The translations under genes were made by a program, and so were the position numbers. A stretch of 14,569 bases of DNA from an uncultured Rhodanobacteraceae bacterium (lineage in GTDB: Bacteria > Pseudomonadota > Gammaproteobacteria > Xanthomonadales > Rhodanobacteraceae): positions 1-14,569 of the forward strand of contig CALFNI010000136.1 in the NCBI GenBank assembly GCA_937902695.1, given 5' to 3'. The notes under the pieces were generated by a model, which saw only the letters and a list, made by a program, of their open reading frames with translations, searched no databases and was not told the origin of the DNA. This document shows positions 8,247 through 14,569 of the stretch, in pieces (positions within the stretch are counted from its first letter, which is position 1; every line of letters starts with the position of its first letter).

Positions 8247-9287
8247 CTAGAAGTTGACCTCGGTGTAGATGCCGATCTCGTCGGTCTTGATTTTCTGGAA
8301 CACGGGATTGCCGTCGGTGTTGAGCGGGCTCGACTTCGCCTGCTCGTGCTTCCAGACGCCGGCGAGGCGGATGCCCTTGCGGACGTTCCACTCGATGCCG
8401 GCGTTGTAGTACTGGTCCTTCGCGGTCGGATCGATGTCCTTGGAGAGCTTGACGTCGTCGTAGCGCGCGAAGACGCCCCACTCCGGCGTGAACGCCCAGC
8501 TGCCCCACACGGACCAGCCGTCGGACGTATCCTTCGGGACCTTCGTGACCTGGTTCCAGTTGTCCGCCGAGAAATACTCGCCGCCGACGCGGAACGGACC
8601 CGACTTCCACGCGATCATCGCGTCCCAGCGCTGCGCGTCGTGCTTGGACGGCGCCGATTCGATGTCCGAGCCGCGGTCGCCGTTGTACCAGCCGCCGGCC
8701 AGCATCAGGCCCTCGATCGGCTGGAAGCCGACGCGGCCTTCGAAGTCCATGCCGGAGCTGCGCGAAGGATTCTTGTAGCCGCCGCCGTTCACGACCGACG
8801 CTGCGTAGTTGAACATGCCGTTGGTGACCGAGAAGGCGTGCAGGCCCCAGTCCGCCGAGTTGGCGAACTTGAGGCGGTCGGTGACGGTCGGGTCGATGTA
8901 GCGGTAGCCGTACCAGCTTTCGACGAACGGGATCCACGGCATGTCGCTCGAGCCGCCGCGCGCGATGAAGTAGTCGTCGAGCTTGGCCTGCACGTAGGCT
9001 TTCTTGACGAAGAGCTGCGTCTCCGAATCGTTGGAAACGTAGTTGAAGTCGGTCGTGATGTCCGCCGACCAGATGTCGTCGAACTTGTGATCGATGATGA
9101 TGTAGAAGCGCTTGACGTCGAAGCCGGTGCCGTCGGCGTCGGTCGTGTTGCCGTTCTTGTCCTGGCTGATGTTCGAGAAATCGGCGTACATCCTGCCGCC
9201 GACCGTGGTGGCGTCGTCCGCCCAAGCGGCCTGTGCCACGAAACCGAGCGCCGCGGCGACGCCCGCAGCAACCAGATGTTGACGCAT
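8247..9287 (-). CDS. Outer-membrane porin, OprO/OprP-like
   Basis: A 346-residue outer-membrane beta-barrel protein. The signal peptide runs to about residue 23 (VAQAAWA before DDATT). The mature sequence alternates short amphipathic strands with Asp/Gly/Asn-rich turns and ends in EVNF, a terminal phenylalanine typical of proteins recognised by the Bam complex. The order of elements (VKRFYIIIDHKF, SADITTDFNYV, LFVKKAYVQAKL, then a VESWYGYRY...ADWGLHA segment) resembles phosphate/polyphosphate-selective porins of the OprO/OprP group, but the protein is shorter and substrate specificity cannot be read from sequence. The ATG at 9287 is chosen because GGGAG lies 8 bases before it; the in-frame ATG at 9302 overlaps that site. 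A Pho-box-like element lies 146 bp upstream of this start, supporting a phosphate-related role, and a hairpin lies in the presumed leader. Confidence 0.85.
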   Translation of the reverse strand: MRQHLVAAGVAAALGFVAQAAWADDATTVGGRMYADFSNISQDKNGNTTDADGTGFDVKRFYIIIDHKFDDIWSADITTDFNYVSNDSETQLFVKKAYVQAKLDDYFIARGGSSDMPWIPFVESWYGYRYIDPTVTDRLKFANSADWGLHAFSVTNGMFNYAASVVNGGGYKNPSRSSGMDFEGRVGFQPIEGLMLAGGWYNGDRGSDIESAPSKHDAQRWDAMIAWKSGPFRVGGEYFSADNWNQVTKVPKDTSDGWSVWGSWAFTPEWGVFARYDDVKLSKDIDPTAKDQYYNAGIEWNVRKGIRLAGVWKHEQAKSSPLNTDGNPVFQKIKTDEIGIYTEVNF

Positions 9288-9324
9288 GTCGAGTGCTCCC
9301 ATGAGCAGTTGTTGGATTTCGAAG

Positions 9325-9350
9325 AAAACCGGCTCGCGCGGCCGGCTTTT
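9325..9350 (-). promoter_or_regulatory. Hairpin in the porin leader, possible attenuator
   Basis: AAAACCGGC (9325-9333) pairs with GCCGGCTTTT (9341-9350) apart from one bulged base, around a 7-base loop. On the minus strand the stem is followed by TTTTC, so it could act as a weak intrinsic terminator 38 bp before the porin start codon. The stem is short, and the T-run forms part of the pairing. Confidence 0.3.
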
Positions 9351-9433
9351 CCCGCATCGCCCGATAAGAAATCGTTAGGCGCGCGAACGGAGCGCAGGAT
9401 GAGAGCCGTCCATTACGGTTCGATTGATTCCGC

Positions 9434-9451
9434 GTGACAGAAAAAAGTCAG
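9434..9451 (-). promoter_or_regulatory. Candidate Pho box upstream of the porin
   Basis: Read on the minus strand the site is CTGACTT, TTTT, CTGTCAC: two 7-base half-sites separated by four T. Against the PhoB pattern the halves match at 5 of 7 and 6-7 of 7 positions. A further in-phase CCGTAAT half-site lies 15 bases downstream. The porin ATG is 146 bp away. No clear -10 is seen at the standard 10-11 bp distance. The assignment gains weight because the gene is a phosphate-porin-like protein. Confidence 0.45.
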
Positions 9452-9659
9452 GCGATCCCGTACCGGCGCCGGATCGATCGCGACGCATGCCGCAGATCCC
9501 GGCGCGGCGACGCGCCTGGGCACCGGCCTCTGTCAACAAGCCGCAACATCGCGTGCGCATCATGCGCGGCGTTTTGGCGGGAACAGCGCACCGATGCAGG
9601 ACGCATCCGCTCCCCGCAAAGCGCACTCTCCCTGGGACGCCTCGCGCGTCCCTTTTTTT
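9452..9659 (+). ncRNA. Candidate small RNA or untranslated leader ending at an intrinsic terminator
   Basis: A strong plus-strand terminator closes this stretch but no plus-strand gene precedes it, so some transcript must end here. Upstream are local hairpins: GGCGCG-GCGA-CGCGCC with flanking CCC/GGG pairing (9498-9520), GCGCA/TGCGC (about 9556-9568) and GATGC/GCATC around a 5-base loop (9593-9607). It does not match any RNA family I can recall (not 6S, tmRNA, SRP or RNase P). The 5' end is not defined; no clear promoter is visible. It could also be the attenuated leader of the hvfA operon, which starts 253 bp downstream. Confidence 0.3.
9634..9659 (+). terminator. Strong plus-strand intrinsic terminator with no upstream gene
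   Basis: GGGACGC (9634-9640), loop CTCGC, GCGTCCC (9646-9652), then seven T (9653-9659). This is a canonical rho-independent terminator, readable only on the plus strand. The nearest plus-strand gene upstream ends at 8164 and has its own terminator. Confidence 0.88.
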
Positions 9660-9802
9660 GTCCGAAAGATTTCCGATCCGGCCTCGGTCTTGAAGCTCGT
9701 CCGCGCTCGCTGCGATGCAGCAAAGCCACGAGGAGGGCCGCGCGCGACGAAACGTGCGAACTGGATGCATCCGCGCCGGTCCGTAGCACGTACTTCGATT
9801 TC

Positions 9803-9829
9803 GTAACACCCGCCCGCGCTGAACGGATT
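9803..9829 (+). promoter_or_regulatory. Possible ECF-sigma promoter of the hvfABC operon
   Basis: GTAACA (9803-9808), a 15-base spacer and CGGATT (9824-9829) resemble promoters of some extracytoplasmic-function sigma factors, which use a -35 containing AAC and a -10 beginning CG. MNIO/DUF2063 operons are often under ECF control in other proteobacteria, as I recall. The spacer is slightly short and no sigma/anti-sigma gene is in the window. The position is about 83 bp before the hvfA ATG. Confidence 0.3.
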
Positions 9830-9911
9830 AGGGTACGCACGGGCGAGAGCGCCGGAGACCGGCCTTACCACCACCGAGCAACCGCTCGCGATCACTCACG
9901 GAGATACACGC

Positions 9912-10337
9912 ATGTCCAGCAAGATCGGCAATACCCTCAGCGTCGCCATCGGCGCCGCCGTCATCGGTTCGTTCTCGCTCGGCCAGCTCGCCGCGGCGAG
10001 CCCCGTGTTCCAGGCCAGCGATCTCGCCTCGGGCTACATGCTCGCGGCAGCTCCGGAAGGCAAATGCGGCGAAGGCAAATGCGGCGTCGCCAAGATGGAC
10101 AAGGACAAGGACGGCAAGGTGTCGATGTCCGAAGCGATGGCCGGCGGCTTCAGCGAGAGCCAGGTCAAGGCATGGGACAAGGACAACGACGGCTCGCTCG
10201 ATGCCAACGAGCTCAAGGCCATGCACGCGATCATGGACGGCGGCGCCATGAAGAAGAAGGGAGCGGAAGGCTCCTGTGGCGGCGACAAGGCCGACAAGAA
10301 GAAAGGCGCCGAAGGCAGCTGCGGCGGCTCCATCTGA
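9912..10337 (+). CDS. hvfA: HvfA-type RiPP metallophore precursor with two EF-hands
   Basis: A 141-residue exported precursor. The signal peptide runs to about residue 29 (GQLAAA). It is followed by [14 protein letters not shown], which resembles the segment before the core in HvfA/oxazolin precursors. Two tandem EGKCG motifs follow (C52, C57), then two canonical 12-residue EF-hand loops, [12 protein letters not shown] (63-74) and [12 protein letters not shown] (89-100). The C-terminal tail carries [11 protein letters not shown] twice (114-124, 129-139; C122, C137). In the family the Cys of EGKCG are converted by an MNIO enzyme to oxazolone-thioamide groups that bind copper; this is established for HvfA of Haemophilus, inferred here. 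Ordinary HvfA proteins are shorter and Cys-repeat-rich, so the EF-hand insertion is unusual and suggests calcium binding. The start at 9912 has GGAG 8 bases upstream. The stop overlaps the hvfB start by one base (TGATG). Without its neighbours it would be called a plain EF-hand protein. Confidence 0.85.
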   Translation: MSSKIGNTLSVAIGAAVIGSFSLGQLAAASPVFQASDLASGYMLAAAPEGKCGEGKCGVAKMDKDKDGKVSMSEAMAGGFSESQVKAWDKDNDGSLDANELKAMHAIMDGGAMKKKGAEGSCGGDKADKKKGAEGSCGGSI

Positions 10338-11200
10338 TGCGTCACGCGAGTCCTCGCCCGATTCACGGCGCGGGACTCGGCCTGCGGCGGGCCTTGCTCG
10401 GCCCGCTGCAGGATACGTTTTCGTCCGAAAGCGCGGCACCGATCGATTTCTTCGAGATCGCGCCCGAGAACTGGATCGGCGTCGGCGGGCAGTTCGGCCG
10501 CACGCTGCGCGCGCTCACCGAGCGCCATCCGTTCGTCTGCCACGGTCTTTCGCTCTCGCTCGGCGGTCGCGATCCGCTCGACGAGACGCTGCTCGCGAAG
10601 ATCCGCCGCCTGCTCGACACGCACGGCATCGCGATCTACTCCGAGCACCTCTCGTATTGCGCCGACGAAGGCCATCTCTACGACCTGATGCCGATTCCGT
10701 TCACCGACGAAGCCGTGCACCACGCCGCCCGCCGCATCCGGCAGGCGCAGGAAATCCTCGGGCAGCGCATCGCGGTCGAGAACGTCTCGTACTACGCGGC
10801 ACCGGGCCAGGCGATGCGCGAGATCGACTTCGTCAACGCCGTCGTCGCCGAAGCCGATTGCGACCTCCTGCTCGACGTCAACAACATCTACGTCAACAGC
10901 ATCAACCACCGCTACGACGCCGGCGCCTTTCTCGACGCGCTGCCCGGCGATCGCGTCGCGTACATCCATGTTGCAGGCCACTACGACGAAGCGCCGGACC
11001 TCAAGGTCGACACGCACGGCGCGCCGGTCATCGATCCCGTCTGGCAGCTCCTCGAGCGCGCCTACGCGCGATTCGGCGTGCGCCCGACACTGATCGAACG
11101 CGATTTCAACTTTCCGCCGCTCGCCGAGCTCGTCGGCGAGGTCGCGCACGCGCGCGGACTCCAGCGCGCGCACGAAATGCCCGATGTCCGCAGCGCCTGA
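10337..11200 (+). CDS. hvfB: MNIO-family peptide-modifying iron oxidase (DUF692)
   Basis: A 287-residue TIM-barrel enzyme of the DUF692/multinuclear non-heme iron oxidative family (relatives: MbnB, BufB, HvfB). These use a two- or three-iron centre and oxygen to modify cysteines of RiPP precursors. The family landmarks are all present: GAGLGLR (11-17), FFEIAPENW (38-46), CHGLSLSLG with H69, YSEHLSY with E103 and H104, VENVSYY with E148 and N149, [11 protein letters not shown] with D180 and N182, HVAGH with H211 and H215, DTHG with D225 and H227, and ERDFNFP with E254 and D256. These conserved acids, Asn and His include the expected iron ligands, though I cannot assign each one. Length is typical. 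No signal peptide, so modification occurs in the cytoplasm before export. It overlaps the precursor gene by 1 bp and hvfC by 17 bp. Confidence 0.95.
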   Translation: MRHASPRPIHGAGLGLRRALLGPLQDTFSSESAAPIDFFEIAPENWIGVGGQFGRTLRALTERHPFVCHGLSLSLGGRDPLDETLLAKIRRLLDTHGIAIYSEHLSYCADEGHLYDLMPIPFTDEAVHHAARRIRQAQEILGQRIAVENVSYYAAPGQAMREIDFVNAVVAEADCDLLLDVNNIYVNSINHRYDAGAFLDALPGDRVAYIHVAGHYDEAPDLKVDTHGAPVIDPVWQLLERAYARFGVRPTLIERDFNFPPLAELVGEVAHARGLQRAHEMPDVRSA

Positions 11201-11954
11201 CAGCTCGACGGGCGCGCTGCAGCGCGCGTTCGCGGCACACATCCGCGATCCCGCGCAGGTTCCCGCCCCCACCGGCATCGAGGCGCGCCGCATCGGCGTC
11301 TACACCGAGCTCTTCTTCAACAACATCGAGAGCCTGGTCTCGGCCAACTTCCCGGTGATCCGCACGCTCTACGACGACACCGCCTGGCGCGATCTCGTGC
11401 GCGCGTTCTATCGCGACCATCGCTGCCACACCCCGCTCTTCACCGACATCGCGCGCGAGTTCATCCGCCATCTCGAAACGCGGGCCGCGGCGAACGCCGG
11501 CGATCCGCCGTTTCTGGTCGAGCTCGCGCACTACGAATGGTCCGAGCTCGCGCTCTCGCTCGACGAAGCCGATCTCGCGACGATCGAGCGCGACGCGCAC
11601 GGCGACGTCGTCGACGGGATCCCGCTCGCCTCGCCGCTCGCGCGCGTGCTCGCGTATCGCTTCCCGGTGCATCGCATCTCGGCCGATTTCCGGCCCATCG
11701 AGCCGCCGGAACAGCCGACGCTGATCCTGCTCACGCGCGACGGCGCCGATGCGCTGCACTTCCTCGAGATCGACGCGCTGACCGCGCTCCTGATCGAGCG
11801 CCTGCAGCAGAACACCACCCGCTCGGGTCGCGCATGCCTCGATGCGCTGCTGACCGAGCTCGGTCGCGACGAGCCGGCGCTGCGCGACTCCGGGCTCGCC
11901 ATCCTCCGGCACCTTCGCGAGCGCGACGCGCTGCTGGGCACGCGCATTCATTGA
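11184..11954 (+). CDS. hvfC: HvfC/BufC-type MNIO partner protein (DUF2063)
   Basis: A 256-residue cytoplasmic protein. The N-terminal part (about 10-105) has the DUF2063 pattern: [12 protein letters not shown], then [45 protein letters not shown] in pieces, then SPLF-like [17 protein letters not shown]. The C-terminal half (about 110-250) is acidic and mixed alpha/beta ([19 protein letters not shown]). The old Pfam label is 'putative DNA-binding domain', but proteins of this type bind the precursor peptide and form a complex with the MNIO enzyme. Translation starts inside hvfB (17-bp overlap), typical for subunits of one complex. No DoxX-type hvfD gene follows; the next gene is a TPR-sulfotransferase after 158 bp. 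Confidence 0.93.
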   Translation: MSAAPDSSTGALQRAFAAHIRDPAQVPAPTGIEARRIGVYTELFFNNIESLVSANFPVIRTLYDDTAWRDLVRAFYRDHRCHTPLFTDIAREFIRHLETRAAANAGDPPFLVELAHYEWSELALSLDEADLATIERDAHGDVVDGIPLASPLARVLAYRFPVHRISADFRPIEPPEQPTLILLTRDGADALHFLEIDALTALLIERLQQNTTRSGRACLDALLTELGRDEPALRDSGLAILRHLRERDALLGTRIH

Positions 11955-12112
11955 GTTCCGCCGGCGGCCTCTGGATCGGCCCGATGCCCGGGCCCTGCTA
12001 GACTCGCGGCTCGATCTTCTGGCCACGGCAGGCGAACGGCGATCCGGTTGCGTGCGGCAGCGGCACCCGCAGCGCGCCGCCGACGCCCGGGCGACCGGCC
12101 CTCCGAGCACCG

Positions 12113-14569
12113 ATGACACCGAGCGAACCCGAATCCACGGGCGGCGCACCCGTCGCCGCCGACAAGCGCCCCACTCCGCCCGCGGCGCGCCAGCGCGTGA
12201 CGCCCGAAAGCCGCGTCGAGGGCCTGACGCCGCCGGCGATCCGCTTCCTGCAAGCCGCCGCGCGCAGCCTCGAAGCGCGCGACGTCGAGACCGCCGCCGG
12301 CGCGCTCCGCCAGGCGCGCTCGATCGCGCCGCAACACCCGGAGATCCTCCGCTTCGAAGCGCTGCTCGAATACCGGCGCGGGCGCCTCGCCGAAGCGACC
12401 GCGCTGCTGAAGCAGGTCCTCGCCGCATGGCCGGACGACGCGATGGCGCTCGGCAACATGGGCTCGATCCACGCCGACAGCGGCCGGACGACCGAAGCGC
12501 TCTTGACCTTGAACCGCGCCTGCCAGGTCGCGCCCGAACAGGCGGCGCCGTGGTTCAACCTCGGCAAGCTGCTCGATTCGCAGGCGTATGTCGCCGAAGC
12601 CGAGAAGGCGTTCGTGAACGCGCTCACGCGCGCGCCGCGGCACCTGCCGGCGCGCATCGCGCACGGCGGCACGCTCGCCGCGCTCGGTCGCACCGACGAA
12701 GCCGCCGCCGAATACCGCACGGCGATCCAGCAGGAGCCGCGCTCGGTGCAGGCCTGGCTCGGCCTGGTCAACCTGAAGACCGTCCGCCTCGGCGAAGCGG
12801 AAACCGCCACGCTCGAACGCCTCCACGCCGACACGCGCCTCGCCGACAACGAGCGCACGGTCGCCGGCTTCGCGCTCGGCAAGGCGCTCGAAGACGCCGG
12901 CCGTCACGCCGATGCCTACGCCGTGCTGACCTCGGCCAACGCGATGCGCCGCCGCGCCGCGCCGTGGGATGCGACGGCGTTCTCGCGCCAGATCGACGCG
13001 ATCGCCGCGGCGTTTCCGGCGGCGGCGCCGGCACCGCTCGATGCCACGCTCGGCGCGCCCGTCATCTTCGTCGTCAGCCTGCCGCGCTCGGGCTCGACGC
13101 TCGTCGAGCAGATCCTCGCCGCGCATCCCGACGTCGAAGGGGCCAGCGAGCTGCCGGATCTCGAAACCGTCATCCTCGAAGAATCCCTCAGGCGCCGGAA
13201 GCGCTTCCCCGAATGGATCGCCGACGCGACGCCGGAAGACTGGCACCGCCTCGGTACGCGCTATCTCGAGCGCACCGCGCGCTGGCGCAAGCAGCGCACG
13301 CGCTTCACCGACAAGATGCCGGACAACTGGCTGCTGGTCGGCGCCGCATTGCGCATGCTGCCGAACGCGCGCGTCGTCAACGTGCGACGCGACGCGGTCG
13401 AAACGTGCTGGTCCTGCTTCAAGCAGCTCTTCGCGGCAGGACGCCACGGCTACAGCTACGATCTTGCCGACCTCGCCGAAACCTGGCGCGACTACGATCG
13501 CCTCTCGCGCGCCTGGAGCGAGCGCTTCCCCGACCGCGTGCGCGAGCAATCGTACGAAGCGCTGGTCGCCGATCCGGACGGCGAATCGCGCGCGCTGCTC
13601 GCCTTCGCCGGTCTCGCGTTCGATCCGGCCGTGCTGCGCTTCCATGAAGCCGGACGCAGCGTACGCACCGCGAGCGCCGCGCAGGTGCGCGAGCCATTGC
13701 GCGCCGACACCGCGCGCAGCGCCGCCTACGCCGACCTGCTCGACCCGCTGCGCCGCATGCTCGCGGCGCGCGAAGACGCGCCGGCCGTCGCATCGGATGA
13801 AGCGCGCATCGCCGCCGCGACGCAGCGCGGCGAGCGCGTGCAGGGCCTCGATCCCGACCTCGCGCGCGACGTGCTGCGCGCCGCCGCGCTGCTCGGCAGC
13901 GGACGTCCCGACGATGCCGCGCCGCTCGTCGAACGCGCGCGTGCCGCCGCACCCGCGCACGCCGAAGTGCTGCGCCTGTCGGGCACGCTCGACAGCGCCC
14001 GGGGCCGCCACGCCGAAGCGATCGCCGCGCTTCGCAGCGCCGACGCAGCGAAGCCCGGCGACGCCTTGATCCTCAACACGCTCGGCGCGGCCGAGGCCGC
14101 CGCCGGCGAAACCGATCGCGCGCTCGCGACGTTCGTGCGCGCAGCCGCGGCCGATCCGCGCTTCGCCGGCGCCCGCTACAACCTCGGCACGCTGCTGGCG
14201 ACACGCGGCGACGTCGATGCCGCGCGGGCCGCGTTCGAGGAAGCCGTCGCGATCGATCCCGCCTTCACGCCCGCGCGCGTCGCGCTCGCCGGCGTGCTCA
14301 TTCGTCTCGACCGCACCGACGAGGCGAAGGCAGCGCTCCGCGCCGCGCTCGCCGGCACGCCCGCGCCCGCCGCCTGGGAAATGCTCGCGGAGATCGCTGC
14401 CGGCGAGCTCACCGCCGCCGAGCGCGGCGCGCTCGAAGACGAATACCGGCGCCCGCGACGTTCCACCCAGGAGCGCGCCGGACTGGCCTATGCGCTGGCG
14501 AACGTGCTCGAGAGTCGGGCGCAGTATCATGAAGCGTATCGATCCCCTGCGGAATTTTCATGCGCAATC
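12113..14569 (+). CDS. TPR-containing sulfotransferase, 3' end outside the window
   Basis: This frame stays open from the ATG at 12113 to the right edge (819 codons). An N-terminal TPR region (about 45-300; WFNLGKLLDSQAYVAEAEKAF, LAALGRTDEAAAEYRTAI) precedes a Sulfotransfer_3-type domain (about 315-565). Its PAPS-binding residues are visible: PRSGST at 324-329 (5'-phosphosulfate loop), DKMPDN at 400-405, and VRRDAVETCWS at 424-434 (3'-phosphate site). A second TPR region follows (about 590-785; AGARYNLGTLLATRGDVDAARAAFEEAVAIDP). Such proteins are taken to move sulfate from PAPS to a carbohydrate or protein acceptor; the acceptor here is unknown. No signal peptide is seen, so it is probably cytoplasmic. 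The Shine-Dalgarno sequence is weak, and TAGACT at 12000-12005 is a possible -10. Residues 787-810 resemble the stretch before the first sulfotransferase domain. The last 15 codons look unlike the family, possibly from a frameshift. An 860-codon minus-strand frame here is a shadow. Confidence 0.88.
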   Translation, partial: MTPSEPESTGGAPVAADKRPTPPAARQRVTPESRVEGLTPPAIRFLQAAARSLEARDVETAAGALRQARSIAPQHPEILRFEALLEYRRGRLAEATALLKQVLAAWPDDAMALGNMGSIHADSGRTTEALLTLNRACQVAPEQAAPWFNLGKLLDSQAYVAEAEKAFVNALTRAPRHLPARIAHGGTLAALGRTDEAAAEYRTAIQQEPRSVQAWLGLVNLKTVRLGEAETATLERLHADTRLADNERTVAGFALGKALEDAGRHADAYAVLTSANAMRRRAAPWDATAFSRQIDAIAAAFPAAAPAPLDATLGAPVIFVVSLPRSGSTLVEQILAAHPDVEGASELPDLETVILEESLRRRKRFPEWIADATPEDWHRLGTRYLERTARWRKQRTRFTDKMPDNWLLVGAALRMLPNARVVNVRRDAVETCWSCFKQLFAAGRHGYSYDLADLAETWRDYDRLSRAWSERFPDRVREQSYEALVADPDGESRALLAFAGLAFDPAVLRFHEAGRSVRTASAAQVREPLRADTARSAAYADLLDPLRRMLAAREDAPAVASDEARIAAATQRGERVQGLDPDLARDVLRAAALLGSGRPDDAAPLVERARAAAPAHAEVLRLSGTLDSARGRHAEAIAALRSADAAKPGDALILNTLGAAEAAAGETDRALATFVRAAAADPRFAGARYNLGTLLATRGDVDAARAAFEEAVAIDPAFTPARVALAGVLIRLDRTDEAKAALRAALAGTPAPAAWEMLAEIAAGELTAAERGALEDEYRRPRRSTQERAGLAYALANVLESRAQYHEAYRSPAEFSCAI

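Larger units (their letters stand above)
9303..9911. other. Intergenic region of about 600 bp without a convincing gene
   Basis: Between the divergent porin and hvfA genes the open frames on both strands are Arg/Pro-rich, lack credible ribosome sites and match nothing I recognise. What can be seen: a hairpin in the porin leader (9325-9350), a Pho-box-like site facing the porin (9434-9451), a cluster of hairpins ending in a strong plus-strand terminator (9501-9659), and an ECF-type promoter candidate for hvfA (9803-9829). The stretch 9660-9800 shows nothing I can interpret. Confidence 0.6.

Noticed and set aside
9288..9302. ATG at 9302 as the porin start
   Set aside because: It overlaps the GGGAG ribosome site serving the ATG at 9287 and would lengthen the signal peptide with uncharacteristic residues.
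8346..9437. 363-codon plus-strand frame opposite the porin
   Set aside because: Val/Asp/Arg-rich translation with no motif; the minus strand has signal peptide, barrel pattern and terminal Phe.
9375..9895. Overlapping minus-strand frames of 111-144 codons and plus-strand frames of 70-89 codons in the 9.3-9.9 kb gap
   Set aside because: They overlap one another, lack good ribosome sites, are Arg/Pro-rich and run through the terminator; none looks like a protein.
11955..12112. Possible terminator after hvfC
   Set aside because: GC-rich self-complementary stretches occur but none is a clean hairpin followed by a T-run, so no terminator is called.
12052..14069. Two plus-strand Arg-rich open frames (12052-13647 and 12969-14069)
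   Set aside because: They are out-of-frame shadows of the TPR-sulfotransferase and show no domain pattern.
11948..14530. 860-codon minus-strand open frame opposite the sulfotransferase
   Set aside because: The plus strand carries the PAPS-binding motifs and TPR pattern; the minus-strand product is Arg/Gly-rich low complexity typical of a high-GC shadow.

Overview
The window is high-GC and gene-dense. It looks like chromosomal DNA of a gammaproteobacterium of the Lysobacterales (Xanthomonadales), perhaps Rhodanobacteraceae. This rests on the metG / rnfB / nth neighbourhood, a soluble RnfB-type ferredoxin, a large secreted protein with a 'DRIFADGFG' motif and tandem DUF11/DUF7933-like repeats, and REP-like palindromes. 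The genus call is inference; no rRNA or tRNA gene is present to anchor it.

Left part (1-7586): the end of a DUF2147 protein, then metG (methionyl-tRNA synthetase), then on the minus strand a 1156-residue secreted repeat protein. Next come rnfB (three 4Fe-4S sites, no membrane anchor) and nth (endonuclease III), which overlap by 4 bp. The nth stop codon lies inside a REP-like inverted pair.

Middle part (7587-9660): a small exported protein (plus strand) and an OprO/OprP-like porin (minus strand) converge on one bidirectional terminator. Both have a candidate Pho box (7-4-7 geometry) upstream, so the pair may respond to phosphate limitation. Beyond the porin lies about 600 bp without a convincing gene. 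It holds a textbook plus-strand intrinsic terminator with no gene in front of it, preceded by several hairpins: a candidate small RNA or leader.

Right part (9660-11954): a compact three-gene RiPP operon of the HvfABC (oxazolin) type. hvfA encodes an exported precursor with EGKCG/EGSCG motifs, hvfB a DUF692 multinuclear iron oxidase (MNIO), and hvfC a DUF2063 partner. The genes overlap by 1 and 17 bp. The precursor is unusual: two canonical EF-hand loops sit between its N-terminal EGKCG pair and its C-terminal EGSCG pair. This is the most interesting system in the window, a possible calcium-responsive, metal-binding modified peptide.

Right edge (12113-14569): a long TPR-sulfotransferase gene that runs off the window. 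Its end repeats the sequence that precedes its first sulfotransferase domain, suggesting a second such domain beyond the edge.
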